DNA of 64,000 bases from Terriglobia bacterium (GCA_010084195.1 RGPS01000003.1:1-64000); one strand, 5' to 3'. Counted from the stretch's first letter, positions 25,858-37,450 are shown. The notes: generated by a model not told the origin, from the letters alone. Numbers and translations are program-made.

Positions 25858-26784
25858 GTGAAAAAAGCCGTCATCATCGTCGCGCTTATGGCCCTGCCCC
25901 TCGTGGCTGGAAAGCCTGATCAGAAGCGCGACCCGAATGCCATTGGAGGCCGCAAGGTTGCCTCTGGCGTGAACTTCTACAGTCTGGAGAAGGAGCTCGC
26001 CCTAGGCAAGCAGTTGGCCGAAGAAATTCGCAAACAGGCCCGCCTCGTGGAAGACCCGATTGTCGCCGAGTATGTGAATCGTCTCGGCCAGAATCTGGCG
26101 CGGAACTCGGACATCACGTTTCCGGTTACGTTCAACCTGATCGAGTCGGAAGAAATTGGAGCCTTCACACTTCCTGGCGGCTTCATTTACGTCAATACGG
26201 CCACGCTGAAGCTTTCGGATAACGAGTCCGAACTGGCTTCGGTCATCGCACACGAATTGGGCCACGCGGCTGCAAGGCACGCCACCCGGCAGGCCAGTAC
26301 CCAGAAACTCCTCGATCTGGCCACTTTGCCCGTTGCCATTTTCGGAGGCATCGGCGGTTATGCACTGCGCCAACTGGGTGCACCCCTCGCCCTCTTTCAT
26401 TTTTCGCGCGACTTCGAAACTGAGGCAGACTTTCTTGGCCTGCAGTACCTGTGGAAAGCCGGTTACGACCCGGAATCCAGCATCAACATGTTTGAGCGGG
26501 TCGAGTCTATGGAGCGCAGGCAGCCAGGGGCCGTCTCCCAACTGTTCCGCACACACCCAATGACGGCAGATCGGATTGCCAGGACTCAGCGCGATATCGG
26601 TCAGATTCTTCCCAATCGTGCGGAGTACGTCATCAATACCTCTGACTACGAGGACATCCGTACGAGGTTGCTTGACATCCTCGAAGTCCAGAGGGCGAAG
26701 GATGCGACAGCACCCCAGCCTCCCACGCTTCGTCGCCCAAACGAACAGCTTGACCTCGACGAACGTCCCTCATTCCAACTATGA
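25858..26784 (+). CDS. M48-family zinc metalloprotease
   Basis: From the GTG at 25858 the protein has 308 residues and a clean signal peptide (KKAVIIVALMALPLVAG). An ATG at 25807 in the same frame gives 17 extra residues but lies 3 bases from the divergent gene and leaves no room for a promoter, so GTG is preferred. HELGH (residues 132-136) and the downstream Glu in FETEADFLG form the zinc site. The layout matches BepA-like periplasmic M48 proteases that help assemble or degrade outer-membrane proteins; no TPR tail is present. Confidence 0.88.
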   Translation: MKKAVIIVALMALPLVAGKPDQKRDPNAIGGRKVASGVNFYSLEKELALGKQLAEEIRKQARLVEDPIVAEYVNRLGQNLARNSDITFPVTFNLIESEEIGAFTLPGGFIYVNTATLKLSDNESELASVIAHELGHAAARHATRQASTQKLLDLATLPVAIFGGIGGYALRQLGAPLALFHFSRDFETEADFLGLQYLWKAGYDPESSINMFERVESMERRQPGAVSQLFRTHPMTADRIARTQRDIGQILPNRAEYVINTSDYEDIRTRLLDILEVQRAKDATAPQPPTLRRPNEQLDLDERPSFQL

Positions 26785-26803
26785 CAGCGGCCTGGCCGCT
26801 GTC
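26783..26803 (+). terminator. Hairpin at the M48 gene stop
   Basis: GACAGCGG, a 5-base centre, then CCGCTGTC form a perfect 8-base stem that begins inside the stop codon; pairing could extend by two more bases. The U-tract after it is weak, so this may slow rather than stop transcription. Confidence 0.45.
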
Positions 26804-27113
26804 GTCCGTTATACCCCCCGGGGGTTCCAGCGTATTGTGGGGCCGAACCGAGTACGGTGTGAGCGTCGACGCCACAACTGCCGGCGTCAATTCTTTGGTT
26901 CTCATCCACGATGGTGACCAGTTGGATGTCGCCTTCGTTCCGCAGGCGTCGTTTTTGCCGGGCAATGGCGCGGGGGACCGGCTCGGAGCCACCCCCTTTC
27001 CCGATTCGACAGCGGACGCAACAGTACGGGTGTCATGCCCCACGTCAACATAGTCATGGAAAAGGCGACCGGCCAAGGAATCGTGGTCGCCTTGTTTGAA
27101 GGACTTGAATTTC
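26804..27113. other. Gap of about 310 bases without a confident gene
   Basis: Both strands have open frames here, for example a 174-residue reverse frame from 27157 and a 90-residue forward frame from 26781, but none shows a recognisable domain, signal peptide or ribosome binding site, and the reverse one overlaps the end of the M48 gene. The codon pattern does not favour either. The stretch may be a decayed gene or regulatory DNA. Confidence 0.4.
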
Positions 27114-27144
27114 AGAGGCGCGAGCGCATGGCGCTCGCGCCTCT
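27114..27144. terminator. Perfect 14-base-pair hairpin beyond the SDR gene
   Basis: Left arm 27114-27127 (AGAGGCGCGAGCGC), loop ATG, right arm 27131-27144 is an exact inverted repeat. It lies 13 bases beyond the SDR stop codon on the reverse strand, the usual place of a terminator, but no U-run follows on either strand. It could act as an mRNA 3' stabiliser or a protein-binding palindrome. Confidence 0.55.
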
Positions 27145-27157
27145 TAGCCGAAGTCAC

Positions 27158-27931
27158 TCAACCGTGGGCAATGTAGTCCATGCGACCGCCATCTACGGTG
27201 AGGACCTGCGCGGTAATGAAGCTGGAAGCAGGGCTGGCAAGGAAGGCGACTGCATGGGCAATATCGGCCGGCTCGCCTGTGCGGCCAGTCATGGCGTTCT
27301 TCCGCATTCGTTCCAGAGTGGCCTCGTACTCCTCCGGGGTGCGACCGTCCTTCACCATGTCAGTGAGGATAAAGCCCGGAGCCACAGCGTTCACGGTGAT
27401 TCCATGCCCCCCCAACTCCATAGCAAAGCGCTTCGTCAGAACGGTAACCGCAGCCTTGGTGGCTGCATAAAACGCATTGCCGGGCAGGGCAGTGCCGAAG
27501 CCGGCAATTGACGTCAGATTCACAATCCGCCCATAGTTCTTCTCGCGCATTTTCGGGGCCGCGAAACGAGTCACGTGAATCAGACCGTCCACGTTGGTAC
27601 GCCGCATTCTTTCCATGCCTCGAACGTCGAACGTGTCGAGCGTGGCACGGTAGGCGAGGCCCGCGTTATTCACCAGGATGGAAAGGTGACCGAACTCACT
27701 GCAGGCCCTTTCCACCAGAGCCTCCGCCTGTCCGGGGTCACCGATATCTGCCTGCATTGCAAACGCCTGGCCCCCGGCGGCGCGAATCTCGTCCACCACA
27801 ACTTCGGCCTGGGCGAAATTGGTGGAGTAGTTCACGCAGACAGCAGCACCTTCCCGCGCCAGCCGAATGGCAATAGCGCGCCCGAGGCCGCGCGAAGCGC
27901 CGGTAACAATCGCAGTTTGATCTTTAAGCAT
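27158..27931 (-). CDS. SDR-family oxidoreductase (FabG-like)
   Basis: A 257-residue classical short-chain dehydrogenase: cofactor loop TGASRGLG (residues 10-17), NNAG (88-91), catalytic Ser141, Tyr155 and Lys159 (YAATK), and the closing TVDGG. Basic residue Arg14 in the loop suggests NADPH. The sequence is close to 3-oxoacyl-ACP reductases, but with no other fatty-acid genes nearby the substrate is open. Its start region overlaps the divergent YkgJ-type gene. Confidence 0.88.
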   Translation of the reverse strand: MLKDQTAIVTGASRGLGRAIAIRLAREGAAVCVNYSTNFAQAEVVVDEIRAAGGQAFAMQADIGDPGQAEALVERACSEFGHLSILVNNAGLAYRATLDTFDVRGMERMRRTNVDGLIHVTRFAAPKMREKNYGRIVNLTSIAGFGTALPGNAFYAATKAAVTVLTKRFAMELGGHGITVNAVAPGFILTDMVKDGRTPEEYEATLERMRKNAMTGRTGEPADIAHAVAFLASPASSFITAQVLTVDGGRMDYIAHG

Positions 27932-28393
27932 GATGGCTCAAATTATACTGGCAATATCCCCACCCACTCACCACGACCTCAGCAACGCTTCGAGTGCCAG
28001 CGCGGCTGCGTCAATTGTTGTGACCAGCGGGGCTTCGTCTACCTGACCGAAGCGGACCATCTCCGCATAGCCGCCCATCTGGGCCTGACACCCGACGCCT
28101 TCGAGAAAAAGTACCTGTACCGCACGAAAAAACTGCGGCGTCTGCGTATTCCCCGCGACGTGCAATGCACTTTCCTGAGTGGCAGCGGCTGTGGAATTCA
28201 CGCTGTCAAACCCCTGCAATGCCAAACCTTTCCCTACTGGCCCAACTTGCTCGATAACCCTATGGAATGGGAAAAGACCAAAGAATGGTGCCCGGGAATG
28301 AGTCACGGGCCGCTGGTGAATATCAAGCTGGCGAAGAGGCACGTGAAAGAGATGCTGGCCGCGCACCCGCACCTCTACGTGCCGGACGTCTAA
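27917..28393 (+). CDS. YkgJ-type cysteine-cluster (zinc/iron-chelating) protein
   Basis: The recognisable part begins at FECQRGCVNCCDQRGFVYLT, followed by AFEKKYLYRTKKLRRLRIP, CTFLSGSGCGIHAVKPLQC and FPYWPNL, the CxxxxCxxCC...C...C arrangement of YkgJ/PF03692 proteins that coordinate a metal or Fe-S centre. About 158 residues from a TTG at 27917, which is the only credible start before the domain; there is no in-frame ATG or GTG close by and the start would overlap the divergent SDR gene by 15 bases. The start is therefore uncertain. Biological role of the family is unclear. Confidence 0.78.
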   Translation: MIFKHDGSNYTGNIPTHSPRPQQRFECQRGCVNCCDQRGFVYLTEADHLRIAAHLGLTPDAFEKKYLYRTKKLRRLRIPRDVQCTFLSGSGCGIHAVKPLQCQTFPYWPNLLDNPMEWEKTKEWCPGMSHGPLVNIKLAKRHVKEMLAAHPHLYVPDV

Positions 28394-28399
28394 AGACGC

Positions 28400-29944
28400 T
28401 TAACGCAGATCGGCCCACGTGTCGCCGGGTATTCTGACCTCCGGGCGTGCGGGCCGAAAGGCACTCATATTTGCTTGTGTCACCCGGGTCTGATCCACAT
28501 CCAGGTACCGCAGGGCAGGGAAGGCCGCAGCGATGCTGTCGAGGCCCGAGTCAGTAATTGACGTCTCCCACAGCACCACTTCCTTCAAAACGGGCAGCTC
28601 GCCCAGGGTCTGGAGGATCCGATCTGTGACCCTGGTGCCGCCCAGATTGATGGTTTCCAGATCTCGAAGTCGTGACAGCCAGGTCGCGCAGGCATCGGAG
28701 ACCTGCGTCAGGCCAAGGTTCAGATTCCGCAGCCCCGTATTCTGTTGCACCGCCTCCAGGTCGGCATCCGTTGTCTTCGTTTCATAGAGACTCAGGTCTC
28801 TCAGCGATGTCATGTGGCGCAACCCGCGCAGGCCATGGCCGACAACCCCTGATGAATCGAGGTTTAGCTTCCGGAGCCAGATGCACTCTTCAAGGCGCAG
28901 TAGACCCTCATCGTCAAAACTGGTCTCTGCCAGGTCAAGAAGCCTCAGTTCGTGCAGTTGCGGAAAATGGTCAAACACCCTGCCTGTGATTTCAGTACCG
29001 CTGAGGCAAATCACCTCCAGGCCAGGAAACCGTGCCAGCGGTTGTACCTCCGCATCATTCAGGCTGATGAAGTTTGGTGCGTGCATCAGAATGCCCTGCA
29101 AGTCGCCGGGTTCGAGCGCGAGTAGTGGAGCAAGATCTCGCGAGTTCCCCGCAAGTTGCAGGAGGATTGCCTGATCAAAGGGGGCTGAAACGATGCCGCG
29201 GGCTGAACCAAGCGCCGCAGTGGGGGCGTCAATATTCCGAAGGTCTCGATGGAACAGTTCCCCCAGGCTGCGGTTTCCCCGGAACCTGATCTCTCGTATC
29301 ATCCCAAGAGCTGAGAGGTCGTTTGCCGCGCGTGCCAACAGGTTCGGGAATCCGGAACCCTGGCAGGCCTGATTGGTGCCCGCCAGCAGAGTCTGCTCCA
29401 GCAGCGAAATTACGTAACCCGCAAGCTGCCGCAACAGATCGGTATTGCGATGTCTGGCGTACTCGCAACGCTCCCGGAGCCGACAGGAAGCCGACCGGGA
29501 AATCGCCGCCAACTCGCGCGAAACATCGCCGCAGTCACGTATCCTGGACAGCACTTCCAGACGTGCCAGATCCTGTTGCTGCCACGCAAGGGTGACTTCC
29601 ATCATCAACTGCTGGCGAACCAGGCGGCGGGGCTCGTCGGAGGCCAGATCCGGGTGAAAATAGCGGGCCAGTTCCCGATAGAGACCCTTCATCTCCGCCG
29701 GATCAGTCCCGCCCCTGGATAGTGCCTGAGCACACTCATCGGCGGCTTGCCGGGCCGCCGCAGCAGCGGCGACGGCCTCCCTGTTGGTGCCCGGGTTGAG
29801 CCGCGCCCGTGCTGTCGCGACCCTGGCTCTGGCTTCATCCAACCGCACGTAGAGATGCCCTGCAACGTCGTAAAACTCGCGCTCGAATGTGTGCAGCTGC
29901 GCGTACATCAGCGCCAGTTCCAGGTGTCCGGCGGAGGCTTCCAT
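28400..29944 (-). CDS. J-domain-like / leucine-rich-repeat fusion protein
   Basis: A 514-residue protein from ATG 29944 (a TTG two codons earlier is possible). Residues about 10-75 are helical (coiled-coil-like, Ala/Arg rich). Residues about 85-130 contain YRELARYFHPDLASDE, the helix II-HPD-helix III signature of a J-domain, followed by LMMEVTLAWQQQDLARL. From about residue 300 to the end there are eight or so leucine-rich repeats of the cysteine-containing type (LRKLNLDSSGV, LRNLNLGLTQVSD, LETINLGGTRVTD, LRYLDVDQTRVTQ). No signal peptide, so it is cytoplasmic. It begins 6 bases after the AsmA gene stop. I know of no described protein with this order; it may recruit DnaK to LRR-bound clients. 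Confidence 0.72.
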   Translation of the reverse strand: MEASAGHLELALMYAQLHTFEREFYDVAGHLYVRLDEARARVATARARLNPGTNREAVAAAAAARQAADECAQALSRGGTDPAEMKGLYRELARYFHPDLASDEPRRLVRQQLMMEVTLAWQQQDLARLEVLSRIRDCGDVSRELAAISRSASCRLRERCEYARHRNTDLLRQLAGYVISLLEQTLLAGTNQACQGSGFPNLLARAANDLSALGMIREIRFRGNRSLGELFHRDLRNIDAPTAALGSARGIVSAPFDQAILLQLAGNSRDLAPLLALEPGDLQGILMHAPNFISLNDAEVQPLARFPGLEVICLSGTEITGRVFDHFPQLHELRLLDLAETSFDDEGLLRLEECIWLRKLNLDSSGVVGHGLRGLRHMTSLRDLSLYETKTTDADLEAVQQNTGLRNLNLGLTQVSDACATWLSRLRDLETINLGGTRVTDRILQTLGELPVLKEVVLWETSITDSGLDSIAAAFPALRYLDVDQTRVTQANMSAFRPARPEVRIPGDTWADLR

Positions 29945-29950
29945 GCGCAA

Positions 29951-32239
29951 CTATTTCTTCTTCTTGAACAAGTCGATAATGGACTGGGTCGGGTTCGCCT
30001 GCCGGGGCTGCTCGGCTGCCGGTTGGCCCTCGCCTGTGGGGGCAGCGGGCCTGCCCTTGCCAAAGATGCCCATGATCCCCTGTGGCGTGATGCCGCCCGG
30101 CATGAGGTTTTTCAGTTTCATTTCGGCAAAACGCGCGGCGTCGGGAGCAAAACGCGGCTTATCAAAAGTCCCCGTAATGAGGACCGGCAGGACGAGTTCG
30201 CCTTTGTTGTTTGAGAGCGCGGTCGAAAGGTAACCTCCAATACCGGTGCCTCCAACCTTCTGGCTGAATACCTTGTCAAGAATCGCTATGGCTTTCAGAT
30301 TAATCGTCTGATCGACCAGATTTACGGTGCCGGTGGCCCCCAGCGAACCGCCCTCCATTGCCATTTGCAGGTTACTGGTCGTAGCCAGACCATCTTGGAA
30401 ATCGACATCGCCACCCAGTTGCATGATATTTGTTATGGCCTGCGGGTTGCCCTGGTAACCGAGGAACTTGCCCACTCCGGCGAGTTCCTTCAGGATGTTC
30501 GTCCCGGTCAAACGGCCATTCGCGAGGTTGGCGCTGAGGCGACCGTTGAGGGACTTTGGCATGTCTCCGGAACCGAGGCGCATGGTTAGACCACCATTGG
30601 CCGCGAGGGCACCGTAAAGCCGATTCCGGATAGAACTGGTGGCGGAAAGCAACTGGTTCGCCTCCACGCCGACCATCTTGATATCGAGCGAAACCGACGG
30701 AACGTCGGAACGGAGATCCGCTATCAAACGTCCGGTTTGGGTACCCCCGAAGAGAGTTGCGGTCAGAGGCGAAAGGGTGAGTTGCTTGTTCAGATAGAGA
30801 GCCTGTGCCTGGACCTCAGTTAACTGCAACCCCTGACTAATCAGGGTGCCGATGTGCAGGCTCCCCTGCGCGAATATGGCGGATGGGGGGGCGGACGGAG
30901 GCGGGCTGGAAGACCGGCTGGAGGACGAGGCGCTGGGGGCCGACAACTGCTGCCATTCGGCTACATCCAGCTTGTCCGCGCTGAGATCAAATTTAAACGA
31001 GGGTGACGCAAAATTCGTTACGGAGGCGGTGCCCCTGACATTGGTTCCGGCTAAGGACGCATCCAGATTGGAAATCGCGGCGGAACGCCCATCCAGCCTG
31101 ATGGCAGCCGTCTTGATGCTCACTGGCTTAGTCAACGAAGCCAGGTTGAGGGTGACATCGCGCAGAGCAGCGGTTCCCGAGTATACCGGCGTTGCGGCCG
31201 GGCCCTGTAGTTTCAGGTCGAGGGAGACAGTCCCGGTGCCTGTGGCATCGGGGCCCCCAAAAACTTGCGACAAAGCGAGAAGCTCGGCCATGTCCGCACC
31301 CGGAAGACTCAGTTTTCCGCTGACGGTGGAGGCTCTTGTGTCATACTCACCGGAACCTTTTGCCGAGAGTTTCCCGGCGGAAACATCCAGCCGCGAGGCC
31401 TGAATTTTCCCGGTAGCGGAGTCATCAACGACACTGAAATCCAGCGCCATCGGAATATTGAGGGCCTTGCCGTTGCGCGTTGCGTTGGCAAGATCGAAGT
31501 GACCGGCCAGGCTGCTGTGAGCCTGATCCGACTTCAGGGTGACGTCCCCCGACAGCGCTCCATCCAGCACAGATCTGGTTCCGGCGAAAGCAGTCAGGCC
31601 GGAGAGTGAGGCACCTTTCGCATTCAGTTTTCCTTCGAACGGAGACGGGCCTGTCCCTTCGAAATCCAGAGTTCCACCCTTGCCAACAGGCAGATGAATG
31701 GAGGCACGGATGTCCATCCTGCGGTTGGGGCCGATGCCGGTGATCTCCACATCCAGGTGCTGGTAAACAGCCCTGGTGTCGAAGAGGGAGATGGAGCCGT
31801 CCTCAATCTTCAGCAGGTCGAGCGTGACGGGCTTGTTGCCGGAACCGTCACTCGTGGTCAGGTCGGCAAAATTCCACTTGCCGTCTTTGCCCCTGGCGAG
31901 CGAGATGACGGGCGAATTCAGAACGAGCGAATCCACTGAGATTTGCCCTTTGAGCAGCGTAAACAAATCCGCCTTCACCCGAACGCTTTTTGCTGTGGCA
32001 AACGGCTGGCCTGTCGGTATTTCGGACTTCTCCCCAATGGCAAGATCTTCAATGCCGACGCCCAGCGGGTAAAGACTCAGGCTCATCTTGCCCAGGCTGA
32101 CCGGGCGATGCAGTTGTTTCTGCAACTCACCAGCGATCTGCCCCCGAAAGCTGTTCGGGTCCACCAGCAGAAAAAGAGCCGCCAAACCAAGAAGCAGGGC
32201 TCCGAGTGCAACACCGAATACCAGCAGAACCTTACGCAT
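29951..32239 (-). CDS. AsmA-family protein
   Basis: A 762-residue protein with an N-terminal membrane anchor (VLLVFGVALGALLLGLAALF) and a long beta-rich body typical of AsmA/DUF3971 lipid-transfer bridge proteins: FRGQIAGELQKQLHRPVSLG near the start and GRLTGTNILKELAGVGKF, then QTINLKAIAILDKVFSQK near the end. AsmA-like proteins span the periplasm and help move phospholipids to the outer membrane. The C-terminus carries a Pro/Ala/Gln-rich linker and a lysine tail. It is 4 bases downstream of the glycosidase gene. Confidence 0.87.
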   Translation of the reverse strand: MRKVLLVFGVALGALLLGLAALFLLVDPNSFRGQIAGELQKQLHRPVSLGKMSLSLYPLGVGIEDLAIGEKSEIPTGQPFATAKSVRVKADLFTLLKGQISVDSLVLNSPVISLARGKDGKWNFADLTTSDGSGNKPVTLDLLKIEDGSISLFDTRAVYQHLDVEITGIGPNRRMDIRASIHLPVGKGGTLDFEGTGPSPFEGKLNAKGASLSGLTAFAGTRSVLDGALSGDVTLKSDQAHSSLAGHFDLANATRNGKALNIPMALDFSVVDDSATGKIQASRLDVSAGKLSAKGSGEYDTRASTVSGKLSLPGADMAELLALSQVFGGPDATGTGTVSLDLKLQGPAATPVYSGTAALRDVTLNLASLTKPVSIKTAAIRLDGRSAAISNLDASLAGTNVRGTASVTNFASPSFKFDLSADKLDVAEWQQLSAPSASSSSRSSSPPPSAPPSAIFAQGSLHIGTLISQGLQLTEVQAQALYLNKQLTLSPLTATLFGGTQTGRLIADLRSDVPSVSLDIKMVGVEANQLLSATSSIRNRLYGALAANGGLTMRLGSGDMPKSLNGRLSANLANGRLTGTNILKELAGVGKFLGYQGNPQAITNIMQLGGDVDFQDGLATTSNLQMAMEGGSLGATGTVNLVDQTINLKAIAILDKVFSQKVGGTGIGGYLSTALSNNKGELVLPVLITGTFDKPRFAPDAARFAEMKLKNLMPGGITPQGIMGIFGKGRPAAPTGEGQPAAEQPRQANPTQSIIDLFKKKK

Positions 32240-32243
32240 ACCT

Positions 32244-34949
<2,706 letters not shown>

Positions 34950-35260
34950 GTACTTTCTATGATGATGCGCATGGTTGTTTTATCCTAAAAACGGCAATTG
35001 ACCTCGGCGGTCACCCGCAAGCACTGGAATCCATTGAGGTTGCACCTGCTTCGCACTTCCCCAATTTGGTGACAACTGCTCTCACTGTAACAGCTTGCAG
35101 ACACAAGACTTGGGCGAAAACCGAGTCCTCAACTGCCGTTTTTAGGCTGATGGACAGGAATGGTGGCGGCGGCCTCGGGCATGGACCCGAAACCATCCGT
35201 ACCAGTCCTTTTAGAACTATTTACGCCGGAGGGATGTTCGAGTTGCCCCGCCGCCGATAA
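34950..35260. other. Upstream region of the glycosidase gene, no gene seen
   Basis: No coding frame in this stretch has a recognisable domain. A 107-residue forward frame (34937-35260) shows no family feature and overlaps the glycosidase start. It probably holds the promoter of the reverse-strand operon, but no clean -35/-10 pair could be assigned. Confidence 0.4.
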
Positions 35261-35413
35261 ATTGCTTGCCAGGCTACAACGGTGACCAGTTCCAGTAGTT
35301 TCCGGTTTACGAATGGGTTTGTGGATTTCATAGCCCCCGTCGTTATGCGATTTGCAGCGCAGAAAATGATGGCCGATCTGCAACATTTCAAACAGAACGT
35401 GGAGAAGGAATAG
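35261..35413 (+). pseudogene. C-terminal remnant of an SRPBCC-like protein
   Basis: The frame ending at the TAG at 35411 reads about 50 residues that look like the last strand and long C-terminal helix of a START/SRPBCC (polyketide-cyclase-like) protein: FRFTNGFVDFIAPVVM then KMMADLQHFKQNVEKE. A stop at 35258 closes the frame upstream and no start codon or N-terminal domain is present. The match is by appearance only, so the family assignment is tentative. Confidence 0.35.
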
Positions 35414-35416
35414 ACT

Positions 35417-35656
35417 GATGGCTCACCCGGCGAAGCTGGCTACGGTATTCCCGGATACCTCACCTCGCTGGGCCACGAGCCGCACCAACAGGTGAACGTC
35501 TACATCGAGGTGGACGACGTGTCGGCGTACCTGGCGAAGGTAGTCGCGGCCGGGGGCAAGAAACTCGTTGGGCCTGTGGATATTCCGACGGGCACGTTTG
35601 CGTGGTTTCAGGACCCGGGCGGGAACATGCTGGGGCTTTGGGAAAACAAACGTTAG
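35417..35656 (+). pseudogene. Truncated VOC (glyoxalase-fold) gene remnant
   Basis: The frame beginning at 35417 reads GYGIPGYL, then VNVYIEVDDVSAYLAKVVAA, VDIPTGTFAWFQDPGGN and LGLWENKR before TAG. This is the C-terminal half of a VOC/glyoxalase-bleomycin-resistance protein. The N-terminal beta-alpha-beta half is missing. An ATG at 35418, well placed after GGAGAAGGA, is in another frame, so a deletion after the original start codon probably fused the start to the wrong frame. It converges on the oxidoreductase gene, with stops overlapping. Confidence 0.7.
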
Positions 35657-36816
35657 ATTCGAGGCACTTCCACTTCCTGGCCTTTTCGGTCTGCTGAGAG
35701 ATAGCCGGCGTAGATCGCCAGGGTCGTGTCGATGGCGAGTTCGAGATCGCACTCCGGCTGGCGACCTTCCTGCATGCAGGTGACAAAGTCGCGCATTTCG
35801 TAGTACTGGCCGTTGCTCCAGCCGAACTCAGGGAAGGCGGGGATCCAGCCTTCATTGGAACTGATTTTCTCCATCAGGTCCATGCCGGCAAACTCTTTTT
35901 TATCCGGGCTGTACAGGTCCACCACCTTGACGGGCTGGATGTGGCATCGGGTGCGGTGGTTGTTGGCAAAGACCTCAATGAAGTCATAGACGCCGCCGAG
36001 GACGAGTTCGCTGGTCATGACATCGGCAACAGTGCCGTCTTCGAAAATGACGTGGAGGAACGCGTAGTCCTCGCCATCCTCATAGTGGGCACGAAGATAG
36101 CCACGATCTTCGAATGCCGGAAGTTTGGTAATAGAGTGCGTCCGGCAACTCACCGCGACCGGTCGGATGGCCGTGCCGTTGCGGGCGAGGCCCTCCTTGC
36201 GTTTGAGATAGAGCACCCCGCCGAGAGGATGGCAACCTTTGCCAATGAGCGAACCGCCGCCGGATTCTGACCAAATGCCATAGACGGGCGAGTGGGAGCC
36301 GGAGTGCGATTCTTCAGCGGTCATGCGGAGGATCTGCGCTTTGGAGCGTTCGATGATCTCGCGTTCGCGCTGGACGGATGGAGCGTAGATGATGTTCTCG
36401 GCATACCCCAGAAGGATTCCGGAATCGGTAACGACCTTGCGGAGGTCGCGGAGTTCTTCGGTGACTGCAGCGAGCATTTCCTCTTTCGGGTGCTCTTTGG
36501 GAGACCCAAAGAAGCCGTGAAAAGGTTTCTCAACGATCACATGCTTGCCGGCAGCGGCGGCTTTACGGATGTAAGCCGCGTGGGATGAGGGCGGCGTGCA
36601 GATATCGAGGACGTCGATGTCCGGGAGCATTTCATCAACCGAGGCATAGGCACGGACCCCGAATTCAGCCGCGAAGGCTTCACGGGATGAGGCACGGGTG
36701 CTGGTGACGCCAACGGTGACGGCGGGGAGACCGCGAAGGTTGCGGTGGTGGAACTTACCGGCGAAGCCGGAACCGGCGATGCCAATTTTGAGCGGAGAAG
36801 TCTGCATGGGGTCCAA
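35653..36816 (-). CDS. Gfo/Idh/MocA-family oxidoreductase
   Basis: A 387-residue NAD(P)-dependent oxidoreductase: Rossmann loop IGIAGSGFAGKFHHRNL, CTPPSSH, and the conserved lysine motif VIVEKPFHG. The C-terminal beta-sheet domain has GSLIGKGCHPLGGVLYLKR with the catalytic His region. Such enzymes oxidise or epimerise sugars, inositols or sugar-derived acids. A start at MQTSPLK (36807) is equally possible. It is the only intact gene in a stretch of remnants (35.2-38.2 kb). Confidence 0.88.
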   Translation of the reverse strand: MDPMQTSPLKIGIAGSGFAGKFHHRNLRGLPAVTVGVTSTRASSREAFAAEFGVRAYASVDEMLPDIDVLDICTPPSSHAAYIRKAAAAGKHVIVEKPFHGFFGSPKEHPKEEMLAAVTEELRDLRKVVTDSGILLGYAENIIYAPSVQREREIIERSKAQILRMTAEESHSGSHSPVYGIWSESGGGSLIGKGCHPLGGVLYLKRKEGLARNGTAIRPVAVSCRTHSITKLPAFEDRGYLRAHYEDGEDYAFLHVIFEDGTVADVMTSELVLGGVYDFIEVFANNHRTRCHIQPVKVVDLYSPDKKEFAGMDLMEKISSNEGWIPAFPEFGWSNGQYYEMRDFVTCMQEGRQPECDLELAIDTTLAIYAGYLSADRKGQEVEVPRI

Positions 36817-36869
36817 TAGGTTATTTTAAGTCTCACCGGTGGTGCCGTGTGGCTGGTGGGGGCTTACTC

Positions 36870-36900
36870 AATACATAATTTGACATAATATGTGTTATCG
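36870..36900. promoter_or_regulatory. AT-rich promoter-like island
   Basis: This short AT-rich stretch in GC-rich DNA holds TTGACA (36880-36885) and overlapping direct/inverted ATAAT-type elements. It lies 55-85 bases ahead of the oxidoreductase start and probably includes its promoter on the reverse strand, though a full hexamer pair is not clear. Confidence 0.35.
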
Positions 36901-36996
36901 GAAGTTAAGTCCGTCACGGACAGAGTATGTCTACGGTGAGGCTGTTTGATGCTGCCCCCTAAGAATCCGGAGCAACAAGCGTACCGAGGCTCCCGC

Positions 36997-37450
36997 CTAC
37001 CGCAACGACGTCTCAAACAATTTCAGGATTCGCTTGTACTCATCGGCCCAACTGGCTGGCTGAACGAAGGCGTGATCTTCCAACGGGTAAACGGCAAGCT
37101 CCCAGTCGTCCTTCTTCAACTCAATTAATTTCTGCACCAACCGAACGGTGTCCACAAACTGCACATTTGTATCCACCATGCCATGCGCAGTAAGAAGCTT
37201 ACCTTTCAGCCCACCCGCAAAATAGATCGGTGACAACTGGTGATACGCCTCCGAATCCTTCTGAGGTTGATTTAAGATATTACCGCTATACTGCTGATTG
37301 TAATAGGCCCAGTCGCTAACGGGCCGAAGCGCCGCACCCGCCACAAAAACGTCCCGCTGAGTGAACATCGCCATCAACGTGATAAAGCCACCGTAGCTCC
37401 CACCGTAGAGTCCGATCTTCTTCGGACCACAGCCCTGTTGGTTGCGCAAA
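36997..37450 (-). pseudogene. C-terminal catalytic remnant of an S9 (prolyl oligopeptidase/DPP-IV) peptidase
   Basis: The last ~150 codons of an S9 peptidase are intact: nucleophile motif GLYGGSYGG, the Asp in GMVDTNVQF and the His in PLEDHAFVQP, ending FETSLR. Everything upstream (beta-propeller and signal peptide, usually over 500 residues) is missing. Homology breaks at about 37440, where a divergent metallo-beta-lactamase gene begins within a few bases. The frame happens to stay open to 37560, but those residues are the shadow of the other gene. Confidence 0.8.

Noticed and set aside
26633-27157. 174-residue reverse ORF downstream of the SDR gene
   Set aside because: Overlaps the M48 gene end, no domain or start signal; recorded only as an open frame in a gap.
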